A DNA stretch of 64,000 nucleotides from Solemya velum gill symbiont (GTDB lineage: Bacteria; Pseudomonadota; Gammaproteobacteria; Chromatiales; Chromatiaceae): assembly GCF_000787395.1 (NCBI RefSeq), contig NZ_JRAA01000002.1, positions 186,001 through 250,000 of the forward strand. Direction: 5' to 3'. The notes under the pieces are model-generated. The model was not told the origin of the DNA and made no database searches. It was given only the letters and a program-made list of their open reading frames with translations. Shown in pieces: positions 20,325 to 29,437 of this stretch (the stretch's first letter is position 1; every line of letters starts with the position of its first letter). A program made the position numbers and the translations under genes.

Positions 20325-22098
20325 TTAATTATCTTCATTCTCAACTCCTGTAATGCGGCCCGTTTTCAATGCTTTAATTTCGTCTTGCAGCTCTTTCATC
20401 CGTAGTTCCCGGTTGACTGTCACCTTCTGAAAACGTAGCGCTTCATCCAATTGACTCTCCAGCATCTCTTCCGCCTGTTTGCGCTCAGTGATATCAAAGA
20501 TATATCCCTCCAGCACCTCCGGGGAGACCTCTGGTGATGATACACGCAGACCACGTGCCAATACCCAGCGGACATCACCATTTTTATGCTTGATGCGGAA
20601 TTCAACCTCAAACGGCATGTTCTCCTGAATCGCTGCCTGTACTTGCTGCCAGATTCTGTAACGATCATCAGGGTATAGAATGTTGCTGTAGACGAAAGCA
20701 GGATCGGCAATAAGTTCTTCTGGGGTATAGCCGCTCAATTTTTCACTACCACGACTGACGAATTGCATAGTCCAGTTAGAGTCATTCAGACATCGATAGA
20801 CCATTCCTGTCAGATTGTCCATCAAGGTGGAAAGCCTGCGTTCATTCTCTTGTAGGGCAATTTCACTCCGGTTAAGGTCAGTGATGTCATCACCTGAGCT
20901 GAGAGTAGAAACAATCTCCCCTTGATCATCCCTTATTACCGAATTGCGCCAGGCGATTTCACGAAGCTCACCGGTACGGGTCTGGATTTGATTGGCATAA
21001 TATTCATAATCATCCAGTTCACCTTTCATTAGTTTGTAGTGGGCTTCGCGAGCTTCTTCCCTTATATTTTCCGGAATGAACTCATTAAACCAATTTAAAC
21101 CCTTGGCTGTTTCAGGATCAGCCCCCAGAACCTCTCCAGCTTTTTGGTTGATCGACAGAATAAACCCCTCATCATCCAGCTTGATCAATAACACACCAGA
21201 GATATTGAAATATTGGCGTGCCAAGTTCCGCTCACTCTCCATCTGATCATTGCTCTTTTTTAATTCCTCCCCAAACCCTCTCTGCCGCTTTGCGGAATTC
21301 AATAATTGCCCTGATGAATAGTTAATTCCCATCAGACCGATCATCCAAAGAATAAAATGACCTGAGAACAAGCTTATTGTTTGAATGATAGAACTACTGT
21401 TAATGTATTCACTTGGCAAGGATATGCTGATCCCTCCACGGACATCTCCAACCTTGTAACCTTGAGCTTCATGGCATTTTGTACATGCCTCGCTGACATA
21501 TAATGGCGCCATATAGCGGAAGTAGGTCTCTCCATTGATATCACTGAAACCACTAGCCTCATCCTGATGCAGTTCAAAAGATTCTAGCGCTGCTTTTTCC
21601 CAGGCATCAGCAGCATTTTCAGGGCGTATGGGATTCAGGCTGGTGATATGTCCCAGCACACCACTTTTCTTGGAAGCCAACTCATGAACCTGGCGGGTCA
21701 TATAGGCCGGATTTATTAATGTCAGTGCAATGCCGGATGTGGTAACGACATCCCGCTCAGGAACCTCTAAATATTCGTTTGGGAGTGTGGATTCAGAAAT
21801 GGGCGCATACAAACCACCATGTGACGCATTCCATTGCCGGTAATTGATGTCTTTTTCAAAAAGTAGCCCGTGCATGACCCAGGTGAAGTTCTAAAGTTGA
21901 CTCGGTTTGTTTATGGTGCATCCAGAGGCTCAGAGTCAAAATCGAAGTCGTCCAAAAGAGGATAAGTATCCAGCGATAGCGTCTGATCGTATTAACTTCT
22001 TTACCTTGGTTCACAATGACAACCTTATTATTTTTACAGGTATACCTTTTCGCTACGAGAGCAGTAATTTCTTCTGTTCTGCTCCCAAATGTACGCAC
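20325..22098 (-). pseudogene. DUF3365-type haem/PAS sensor, broken by one extra base
   Basis: An N-terminal frame (upper bound 22098) encodes a membrane helix (RRYRWILILFWTTSILTLSL) and ends GHARATF. The next frame continues directly with EKDINYRQWNASHGGLYAP. Removing one T from the five-T run (five A at 21858-21862 on the plus strand) rejoins them. The rest shows a Tll0287-like sensor domain with a haem motif CTKCH, a second membrane helix, and two PAS domains (near 225-345 and 345-465 of the longer frame). No output domain follows, so it probably signals through a partner such as the HD-GYP protein downstream. An internal start could still make the C-terminal part. Confidence 0.82.
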
Positions 22099-22188
22099 CA
22101 GGCGAAAAGATTATTGCCAAATAAAAAATAAATAATATTTAAGGTAAGTATAAGCATCCTTAAGAATGAATTCAAAAATAATATCTGA

Positions 22189-22359
22189 ATGTTTGCAGAT
22201 CAATGGGGCCAGGTACGATTGGCTAAGGCGGCCCGATACATTTCGTTCGAGTCTTATCCTATTGATTCAGAGAGCCAGCCACTGATCCTTGATCATGTTC
22301 GGATCGAGCCCGAAACGGAGCTTGCCGCATCTAGCGAAACAGGTAGTGACCAATCCTGA
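22189..22359 (+). CDS. Doubtful 56-residue frame, unknown
   Basis: A plus-strand frame from ATG 22189 to TGA 22357-22359 encodes a peptide starting MFADQWGQVRLAKAARYISF. It ends exactly one base before the stop codon of the convergent M48 gene. The composition looks protein-like and a TGA lies directly upstream of the ATG, but no ribosome-binding site or family is recognised. It may be a gene remnant. Confidence 0.25.
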   Translation: MFADQWGQVRLAKAARYISFESYPIDSESQPLILDHVRIEPETELAASSETGSDQS

Positions 22360-23613
22360 TCATGCGGCCCCGTGATCTATTTCCTCAAGATGCCTGATAC
22401 GAATCGATGCCGGCGGATGCGAATCGTAAAAGAGTGAATGAAGCGCATCTGGCGTCAATGTGCTGGCATTCTCCCTGTAGAGCGTGATAAGCGCGCTGAC
22501 AAGATGCCTGCCGCCGGATTGATTGGCAGCAAATGCATCGGCTTCAAACTCATGCTTGCGTGACACCCAGGAGAGTGCCGGGCTGAGAAAGTAGGTAAAT
22601 GCCGGGCTGATGAGCACAAACAGGATCAGGGCCATGTAGGTCGATGACTGCTCCACTCCCAGGCCTGTATAGAACCACGCGTTTTTCATTAACCATGCAA
22701 GAATGGCAAAGCCGGCCAACGACATGGCGGCAGAGAGAATAAAGCCCTTGATAATATGGCGTTTCTTGAAATGGCCAAGTTCGTGTGCCAGCACGGCTTC
22801 AACCTGCTCGGCCGACAACTGTTTCAGCAGTGTATCGAAGAAGACAATGCGCTTGTTATTGCCGAAACCCGTGAAATAGGCATTACCGTGGCCCGAACGC
22901 CGGGATCCATCCATCACGTAGACACCGTTGGACTGAAAGCCGGTTCTGGACAGCAGTGACTTAACACGTTCGGCAACCTCACCCTCTTCAAGCGGTTCAA
23001 AGCTGTTGAACAGGGGTGCGATGATCTGGGGATAGATCCAGGTGATAAGTAGTGAGAAAGCGGTTAGCGCCACCCACGCCGTAATCCACCAGTATTCACC
23101 CAGTGACTGCATGACCCATAACACTGCCATGACTAGCGGCACACCAATCAACAGTGAAAGAACCAGTCCCTTGAGGCGATCAAGCCAGAATGTCGCCATG
23201 GTTGAGTTGTTGAAACCAAAACGCTCTTCTATGACAAATGTGCTGTACAAGGCGGCAGGAATACTCACGATGGATGAAAAGAGTGTCACTGCAACAATCA
23301 CCAGGGTTCCCGTGACAAGTTCCGAGTGGCCCAGCGCAACAAGCTGCTTGTCAGCCCAGTTGAGGCCACCGCCCAGGGTCAGAATCAGTAACAGCGCCAA
23401 TCCAAGAAAGAGCTCCAGCCTGCCAAAACGCACCTTGGTGATGGTGTAGTCAGCCGCCTTGTGGTGCTGTTCGAGTGAAAGCATCCCGGAAAAAGCTTCC
23501 GGTACTTTCGGGCGATGCGCAGCAACGTGAGCCTGTTGCCTCCATGACAACCATAACTGTGTGGCTGTTGTCAGGAACAGGAAAAGAAGAAAAAGGTAAG
23601 AGAATTCATTCAT
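22360..23613 (-). CDS. M48-family integral membrane zinc protease (Ste24-like)
   Basis: The 417-residue protein has several membrane helices and the zinc-protease motif VLAHELGHFKKRH near residue 280. A downstream glutamate ligand lies in SRKHEFEADAFAA. The N-terminal half matches the CAAX-prenyl-protease N-terminal family (RFGFNNSTMATFWLDRLKG), so it is Ste24-like rather than HtpX. Bacterial relatives are thought to degrade membrane proteins; no prenyl substrate is implied. The ATG at 23611-23613 is preferred over an in-frame TTG six bases upstream. A fossil copy of its 3' end lies at 16804-16953. Confidence 0.9.
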   Translation of the reverse strand: MNEFSYLFLLFLFLTTATQLWLSWRQQAHVAAHRPKVPEAFSGMLSLEQHHKAADYTITKVRFGRLELFLGLALLLILTLGGGLNWADKQLVALGHSELVTGTLVIVAVTLFSSIVSIPAALYSTFVIEERFGFNNSTMATFWLDRLKGLVLSLLIGVPLVMAVLWVMQSLGEYWWITAWVALTAFSLLITWIYPQIIAPLFNSFEPLEEGEVAERVKSLLSRTGFQSNGVYVMDGSRRSGHGNAYFTGFGNNKRIVFFDTLLKQLSAEQVEAVLAHELGHFKKRHIIKGFILSAAMSLAGFAILAWLMKNAWFYTGLGVEQSSTYMALILFVLISPAFTYFLSPALSWVSRKHEFEADAFAANQSGGRHLVSALITLYRENASTLTPDALHSLFYDSHPPASIRIRHLEEIDHGAA

Positions 23614-23678
23614 CGGCAAAAAATCAGCTGTCTATAGTCTATTCAGCGATTATACAGCCTCGATTCTCTAAAACCTAC

Positions 23679-23698
23679 CCCTGATTATTGAGAAGGTT
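23679..23698 (+). repeat. 20-base direct repeat, copy 1 (flanks DUF4399 gene)
   Basis: CCCTGATTATTGAGAAGGTT here matches 24382-24401 at 18 of 20 positions in the same orientation. The pair brackets only the DUF4399 gene. Confidence 0.55.
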
Positions 23699-23783
23699 TA
23701 CTTTCTGAATAACTGGCCAAGGGATGGCGCTTTTCGCCACCCGCCAGCCATCAACCCACAAACAGACCTGGTACAGGTGTCGA

Positions 23784-24209
23784 CTATTTCACGGTTATGG
23801 TGATTTTATTCGACACGACAGGTGGATTGTGTGGGATATGGTTCATGTCGCCCAGAAGTAACTGCAATGTATGTTCACCGGGTGACAAATCGATTGTAGC
23901 TTCAGTTTGTCCACCACCGAAATGCTTATGCTGATCATCAGCAGGCACCGGCTGATCAATTGCAGGAAGTTTGGCCACATCAATGAGTAAGTGATGATGC
24001 CCTGTATTTGCCTTCTCGATCCCTGCGGGGGCAACACCCATCTGTTTAAGACCAAAATTCACCGTCACAGGGCTGCTCACCACTGCGCCATCTGCAGGAG
24101 AAATAATGTAAAGCTGCGCTCCTTCAGGCGAAGGTGTGCGTGCTAATGCAGAGCCTATAACCAGGAAGAGACCTGATAAAACGATTAAACCGATTGACTT
24201 AACGGACAT
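23784..24209 (-). CDS. DUF4399 exported protein
   Basis: The 141-residue protein has a signal peptide ending near ALA (residue 23). The mature domain is typical of DUF4399: IISPADGAVVSSPVTVNFGL, TGHHHLLIDV, FGGGQTEATIDLSPGEHTLQ and GDMNHIPHNPPVVS. Several histidines (GHHHLL, HKH, NHIPHNP) suggest metal binding, which is inference. The fold looks like a small beta-sandwich. AGGAG precedes the ATG. It is transcribed divergently from selO and bracketed by a 20-base direct repeat. Confidence 0.85.
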   Translation of the reverse strand: MSVKSIGLIVLSGLFLVIGSALARTPSPEGAQLYIISPADGAVVSSPVTVNFGLKQMGVAPAGIEKANTGHHHLLIDVAKLPAIDQPVPADDQHKHFGGGQTEATIDLSPGEHTLQLLLGDMNHIPHNPPVVSNKITITVK

Positions 24210-24381
24210 GATTCATCTCCTGTTTTGATTGTCCTGAAAGAATAGTCAATTCAATTAGCAAAAACCCACCTTTCTGCTCAGGTATTTGATAACAACTCTC
24301 TTAATAATTGATTATTCGGCATTTATTATTGATTTAATGACCTGTCCACCTTTTGTTCAATAGCCATTTTTTTCCATGACT

Positions 24382-24401
24382 CCCTGATTATTGGGGAGGT
24401 T
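24382..24401 (+). repeat. 20-base direct repeat, copy 2
   Basis: CCCTGATTATTGGGGAGGTT lies 33 bases upstream of the selO start. It is the partner of the repeat at 23679-23698. Confidence 0.55.
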
Positions 24402-24433
24402 GAATCTCAAGCGAGTAATGCGAAACTAATCGC

Positions 24434-25852
24434 ATGAACTTTATTAACAGCTATGCTCAACTTCCGGAGCATTTTTACGCCAAAATCCGGACAGCCAATG
24501 CTCCAGAACCCGAACTGATCGCCTGGAACAAGGAGCTGGCCATGCAACTCGGCCTGAACGAGCTGGATGCCGACGAAGCCAGGCTGGCACGTATATTCAG
24601 TGGCAATGAGCCGTTACCTGGCGGTGAAACCATTGCATTGGCATACGCTGGTCACCAGTTTGGCCATTTTGTGCCACAACTTGGTGATGGACGCGCGGCC
24701 CTGATCGCTGAAATCGTCAGCCCCGTCGATGGAGAGCGTTACGATATTCAGCTCAAGGGATCTGGCCAAACACCCTTCTCCCGCAATGGCGATGGTAAAT
24801 CTTCGCTAGGGCCGGTTATACGGGAATTCCTGCTCAGCGAGGCCATGCACAAGCTTGGTGTACCAACCACACGCGCTCTGGCAGCCGTCAGCACAGGTGA
24901 GGACGTGGTTCGCGAAACACGCGAACCGGGAGGCGTCATGACACGTGTAGCATCCAGCCATATCCGTGTCGGTACCTTTCAATACTTTGCCTCGAGAGAC
25001 GATAAAGCTGCAATGAAGGAGCTAACCAACTACGCGATTGCCCGCCACTACCCTGATGCCGCATCGGCTGAACAGCCCGTGTTCGCATTTTTCTCGGCAG
25101 TTGTTAAAAAGCAGGCCAGACTGGTTGCTCACTGGATGGCGCTGGGATTTATACATGGTGTCATGAATACCGACAACTCGGCCATCTCCGGTGAAACGCT
25201 CGACTATGGCCCATGTGCTTTCATGGACGAATTCCATATCAACAAGGTCTTCAGCTCCATCGATCGACAGGGTCGATATGCATATGGCCAACAAGCCAAT
25301 ATGGCGCAATGGAACCTGACACGGCTGGCAGAGTGCCTGATGATGCTCGACGGAGATCAGAAAGACTACGAGTCGCTACTGGACCAGTTTATACCGGCGT
25401 TCGAAGAGCACTACTTTGCCTTTATGGGTAACAAACTTGGCCTCGCCGAGCTGACCGATGATGACCCTGAGCTGATCACGGCATGGCTGCAACACCTGCA
25501 GGACAATCAACTCGATTACAGCCAGAGCTTCCGCCAGCTCGCCACTTGCCTGGACAACTCCGAATCCATCAGCTTTGGTGACTTTGAAGCCCGCTGGCTC
25601 AAGCGTATTGATCAACAGGATGGCGGGCGTGAGGAAGCAGGCCGTCTCATGGCATCAAGTAATCCTGTTGTCATCCCCCGCAACCACCAGGTTGAACGGG
25701 CCATTGAAGCGGCGTTTGAGGATGATTTCAGCGTGTTCAATGAACTACGGCAAGTGCTTGCTTCTCCATTCACCGAGCAGCCGGGGTTGGAACACTATTC
25801 AATTCCCCCTGAATCTCACGAGCGGGTGATGGCAACCTTTTGCGGGACCTGA
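24434..25852 (+). CDS. selO: SelO-family protein AMPylase
   Basis: The 472-residue protein is a SelO/YdiU (UPF0061) pseudokinase, a family shown to transfer AMP from ATP to hydroxyl side chains of proteins during redox stress. Seen motifs are YAGHQFGHFVPQLGDGRA (ATP site), DIQLKGSGQTPFSRNGDGK, GVMTRVASSHIRVGTFQYF and HGVMNTDNSAISGETLDYGP, which holds the metal-binding Asn/Asp. The C-terminus ends at ATFCGT and lacks the extra cysteine or selenocysteine tail of some homologues. It converges with the formyltransferase gene with only 13 bases between stops. Confidence 0.93.
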   Translation: MNFINSYAQLPEHFYAKIRTANAPEPELIAWNKELAMQLGLNELDADEARLARIFSGNEPLPGGETIALAYAGHQFGHFVPQLGDGRAALIAEIVSPVDGERYDIQLKGSGQTPFSRNGDGKSSLGPVIREFLLSEAMHKLGVPTTRALAAVSTGEDVVRETREPGGVMTRVASSHIRVGTFQYFASRDDKAAMKELTNYAIARHYPDAASAEQPVFAFFSAVVKKQARLVAHWMALGFIHGVMNTDNSAISGETLDYGPCAFMDEFHINKVFSSIDRQGRYAYGQQANMAQWNLTRLAECLMMLDGDQKDYESLLDQFIPAFEEHYFAFMGNKLGLAELTDDDPELITAWLQHLQDNQLDYSQSFRQLATCLDNSESISFGDFEARWLKRIDQQDGGREEAGRLMASSNPVVIPRNHQVERAIEAAFEDDFSVFNELRQVLASPFTEQPGLEHYSIPPESHERVMATFCGT

Positions 25853-25865
25853 TGCGCCCCCCTTC

Positions 25866-26933
25866 TCATCCCTGTGCGAGCAGAGAGTTCCCGGTTGATT
25901 GATGACGGCTCCTGCGCTTGTGCCCGACAAGATCAAGAAAGGAAGAATCATCAGCGAGTTTAATCAGCGCTTCCTTCAAAGCCTCTCTTTTGAGCTGGTA
26001 ATTGAGATGACGCAGCGACTCTTCCGTAAGGAATTCCTTCTGAGGCAAGCTTGCGCTGACACAATGAATCACTTCGCCGTTATCAACACGTGGGGAGACG
26101 TAATGCACACTGGCCGCTGTGTGTAAAACAGGCGCGACCCTCCTTGCGGTTCTGTTTCTGCCCTTGTAAACAACCTGAATCTCTTCACCTTCCGGCAGAT
26201 CGACATGGTGCTTGTCATCAACAATGACATAACCGTGGTGCGCACGGGTCAGTGCATCCCTTGTTGGTGTGGCTCCGGGCAGCCTGTCCGGCCTGCCAGT
26301 GTCTGTAACAGCCGGGTGAATATTGATAAACATGCATTCAGATGCTTCACTCCCGGTACTGCCGTAACCCAGCAGTTCATCACCAATAATCCGCACGTAG
26401 CTGTCGCTAATGACAATGTCAGCGCCCAGCTTATCCAGCTGCTGCGCAATTTGTGCTTCGTAGTGTGACTTTCTGACACGCTTTTCTGCTCTATTCTCAG
26501 GGCATGTGCCCGCCCAGCGACTGGAAGGAATGCAGCAGGTGATCTGGTCTAGTGTGACGCTCTCCTCCACGCCCTGACCGGAAATCCCTTGGCTCACAGG
26601 CATTTGACTGTTCCACAACGGTTGATCACCACCGAGAAGGCGGGTGTCATCGTCATCAACGATCACTCCAGTCAGCTTATATCGCCCATGGAGAGGTGAC
26701 TCCGGGCTGTTCAACTGATATACCAGCTCCTCAAGACTTCCTGTGCGCCGTGGATGAAAACAACCGGTTTCCAGATCGCAAACAACCCGGCCGACACCCT
26801 CCTTGTGCAGCTCGCGAAGACTGGTGAGATAGACAATAGACAATTGGCTAGCGGAATCCTGTACCGTGCAGACAGGACTCCCCTGCATCTCGAGTTGATT
26901 GGCGAATCTCTGTTCGGATATCTGCATATTCAT
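25866..26933 (-). CDS. Formyltransferase-fold enzyme linked to CphA-like ligase
   Basis: The 355-residue protein has an unassigned N-terminal region and a formyltransferase-type catalytic core. FINIHPAVTDTGRPDRLPGA at residues 202-221 holds the expected Asn204 and His206. ATPTRDAL follows, and TAASVHYVSPRVDNGEVIH holds the expected aspartate at 284. This Asn-x-His...Asp set is the catalytic triad of GART and Met-tRNA formyltransferases, which move a formyl group from 10-formyl-tetrahydrofolate to an amine. The N-terminus does not look like PurN, Fmt or PurU. It starts 15 bases after the CphA-like gene, so it probably formylates that enzyme's product or substrate. No signal peptide; cytosolic. 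Confidence 0.7.
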   Translation of the reverse strand: MNMQISEQRFANQLEMQGSPVCTVQDSASQLSIVYLTSLRELHKEGVGRVVCDLETGCFHPRRTGSLEELVYQLNSPESPLHGRYKLTGVIVDDDDTRLLGGDQPLWNSQMPVSQGISGQGVEESVTLDQITCCIPSSRWAGTCPENRAEKRVRKSHYEAQIAQQLDKLGADIVISDSYVRIIGDELLGYGSTGSEASECMFINIHPAVTDTGRPDRLPGATPTRDALTRAHHGYVIVDDKHHVDLPEGEEIQVVYKGRNRTARRVAPVLHTAASVHYVSPRVDNGEVIHCVSASLPQKEFLTEESLRHLNYQLKREALKEALIKLADDSSFLDLVGHKRRSRHQSTGNSLLAQG

Positions 26934-26948
26934 GGAATGGAGTTTACT

Positions 26949-29372
26949 TCACAGCCTGAGCCATTCAAACCCCCGTTGTTCCAGCCATTCATCAAAATGA
27001 ACGCTGCTAAAAGTTGTATCCACCAGCAGATCGTCATCATTCAGTGAATCATATGCAAGCTTCATCGCATCTTCAGAGGATGGAACAACCTGAATCTGCT
27101 CTTCAGGTACTCCGCATGCTTTCAGCTCTGTGGCAATCAACATGGGAACATCCTCGGGCTGGCGCTCTCCCCTTAGTTCACAGTAATTGGTGCATACATA
27201 ACTGGAAAACAGCCCAGCTATTGCACGTGCCTTATCCCTGATAAATGCATCAGGACGATCTCCGACAGCGCAGAGAAGCAGATGTTTTTGGCCGGGGATA
27301 TCCATCTGCCCGGCAAATTCGGCAGCCTCGCGCATCGAGTATGAACTGTCAGCCTGGCAGACAACCAGGCTGTATGGAAGATCCTGGAAATAGTTGTTTC
27401 TTCCAGGATTATTCTTCATGGTCGATTTGAATCCGGAAAGTGCCTCTTGAATAGTATCGAAATCAACACCCACACCATGCGCTGCAGCCATGGCAAAAAG
27501 CGCATTGATCAGTGCAGGACGATTTCTGCCCTCCCAGCTGTCAGGAATATCCCTGCATGACAATTGGCCAATCTGTTTTGAACCTTCCCATAAATGCAAT
27601 TCAGGCTCTGAAGCATCACTCGACAGGTAAGCCACCATTCCACCATTACGCTGATGCGCCAGGAGTTCCCGGTTATCAGATACCATGCTGACAAGAGATG
27701 TTCGAGGTGCAGTAATGCTTTCCCGTGCAGCCAGGCACAAGGGATCATCTGCATTCAGCACCGCCAGTTTCCTGGCATTCTGGACAACCTGCCGTTTAAC
27801 ACGGGAGAGTTCTTCGCGGGTGTGAATACCGTTCAGACCGAGATGGTTGTCATGTACATTCAGCATCACCCCGACATCGACTGCATCGATGATCATGCCG
27901 TACTTGACCAGTCCACCACGCGCCAACTCGAAGACACCCGCTTCAACTGCACTGTCCTGCATCAACAATGAAGCGACTCCACCCCCGGCCAAATCACCTT
28001 GCATCACCTGTTCATCACCAATCCAGGCTCCCAGTGTTGTCGATAGCGCCACGTTTTTTCCTGATTGCGAAAGAATATCTGCCACCATTCTGCTCGTGGT
28101 CGTTTTACCAACGCTGCCGGTAATACCGACCGTGGGAATTCTTCCATCTGAATTTTCCGGGAACATTTTGCGAATCATGGGCCCGGCAAGCTCCCGTTTT
28201 GGGTTGGCTGCCAGATGCGACTGCAACTCGGGATTCGAATTAACACCAGTAATAGCACCTGGGACTTCCCTCCAGGAACAACTGATATCCGGCGACTGAA
28301 AAATGATTTCAGCCACATCCATTCCCAGAATACGCGTTGCTCGTTCTGCCAGACGGCTGTTATGCGGGTGAATTTCGTCTGTTACATCGACCGGCTTCTC
28401 GCTCATGGTTGCAGCAACAAGTGATCCATTCACTACCAGCAGTCGGTAGTCGCTGCCCTGGATATATCGCTCTACAAGCAGACCATGTCCAAAAGAAGCA
28501 GCAGTCTCAAGTGCAGAGTCCAATTCTCCCTGGCTGTTGATGTTAAGCGTGACGCCTTTTCCCACAATTTCCGCATTAGGTCTCACAACCAGTGGAAAGC
28601 CCATCTCCCGTGCAATCTTTTTCGCCTGTTCAATGGAAGGTGCAGCTTGCACTCCAGCAACAGGCAGCTTGTTCCTGGTAAGAATCTGCATCGCCAGCGG
28701 CTTGTTTTCCTGCAATCGTGTGACAACACCACTCGTATCATCAGTCAGAACTCCGCTGATGCGTTTTCGGAAAACTCCCTGCCCCAATTGCACGATCTCT
28801 CCTTTCCCCGTCATTCTGTAGTGAGGGATTCCCTGCTGAATAGCTGCCCTGACCAGGATCCTGGTCGAGTGATCGAGAGCATGGTTACCTGCAAGTGACC
28901 GCGCTTTCTGAAAACCCTTCTTGAAATGAGAACCCATTTGATCCTGCTTTCTCCGGTCAAGTGCAGGAATCGCATTAACAAGTGCCAATGAAAACTCACA
29001 TGCAGAAGAGCCAATCGCTGCATGATCACAAGCTAAAAAGAGACTGATTCGATTGTTTTTCCTGCCAAACAATTGAACCGGCGCAGGCTGCAGGCAGTAG
29101 TCGCGAACACAGAGGGACGCTATGCTTGAAAAGAGCGCGACCAGGGGTAAGCGTGCTTCGCACAGAGTCTCCGGTGAAGAGAGAAGCTGAGTATCAGCAG
29201 AAAAAGGGATCGACTTGCCAAGAAACTCAATTAGATAAGCGGCCTCTTCCCGGTCAGGCTTCCAGTCAAACAGAGTTGTCGTCTCATCGTCACTTATCGA
29301 CAACAAAATACCGGAATTTGAAGAATATAAATTCGGGCCGCGATAATACTGAGCGGTATCAAAAGTAAACAT
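26949..29372 (-). CDS. Cyanophycin-synthetase-like ATP-grasp/Mur ligase
   Basis: The 807-residue protein has the domain order of cyanophycin synthetase: an N-terminal domain (1-215), an ATP-grasp ligase (about 216-410) and a Mur ligase (about 411-800). The ATP-grasp part shows FPLVVRPNAEIVGKGVTLNI and LLVERYIQGSDYRLLVVNG, and the Mur P-loop is GITGSVGKTTTSRM at 417-430. Two motifs depart from CphA. The EVN metal site reads GVN (366-380 region). The Mur C-terminal DYAHNP-type motif after NPGRNNYFQ reads CQADSSYS (near 672-679). It is shorter than CphA (about 870-900). The substrate is thus probably not plain aspartate/arginine. It is followed by a formyltransferase gene. Confidence 0.75.
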   Translation of the reverse strand: MFTFDTAQYYRGPNLYSSNSGILLSISDDETTTLFDWKPDREEAAYLIEFLGKSIPFSADTQLLSSPETLCEARLPLVALFSSIASLCVRDYCLQPAPVQLFGRKNNRISLFLACDHAAIGSSACEFSLALVNAIPALDRRKQDQMGSHFKKGFQKARSLAGNHALDHSTRILVRAAIQQGIPHYRMTGKGEIVQLGQGVFRKRISGVLTDDTSGVVTRLQENKPLAMQILTRNKLPVAGVQAAPSIEQAKKIAREMGFPLVVRPNAEIVGKGVTLNINSQGELDSALETAASFGHGLLVERYIQGSDYRLLVVNGSLVAATMSEKPVDVTDEIHPHNSRLAERATRILGMDVAEIIFQSPDISCSWREVPGAITGVNSNPELQSHLAANPKRELAGPMIRKMFPENSDGRIPTVGITGSVGKTTTSRMVADILSQSGKNVALSTTLGAWIGDEQVMQGDLAGGGVASLLMQDSAVEAGVFELARGGLVKYGMIIDAVDVGVMLNVHDNHLGLNGIHTREELSRVKRQVVQNARKLAVLNADDPLCLAARESITAPRTSLVSMVSDNRELLAHQRNGGMVAYLSSDASEPELHLWEGSKQIGQLSCRDIPDSWEGRNRPALINALFAMAAAHGVGVDFDTIQEALSGFKSTMKNNPGRNNYFQDLPYSLVVCQADSSYSMREAAEFAGQMDIPGQKHLLLCAVGDRPDAFIRDKARAIAGLFSSYVCTNYCELRGERQPEDVPMLIATELKACGVPEEQIQVVPSSEDAMKLAYDSLNDDDLLVDTTFSSVHFDEWLEQRGFEWLRL

Positions 29373-29437
29373 TCTGTTAAATCATTCGGGAAGATGATGT
29401 CATGATGTAAAACAATATCACCCGGAGAGGAGTGAGA

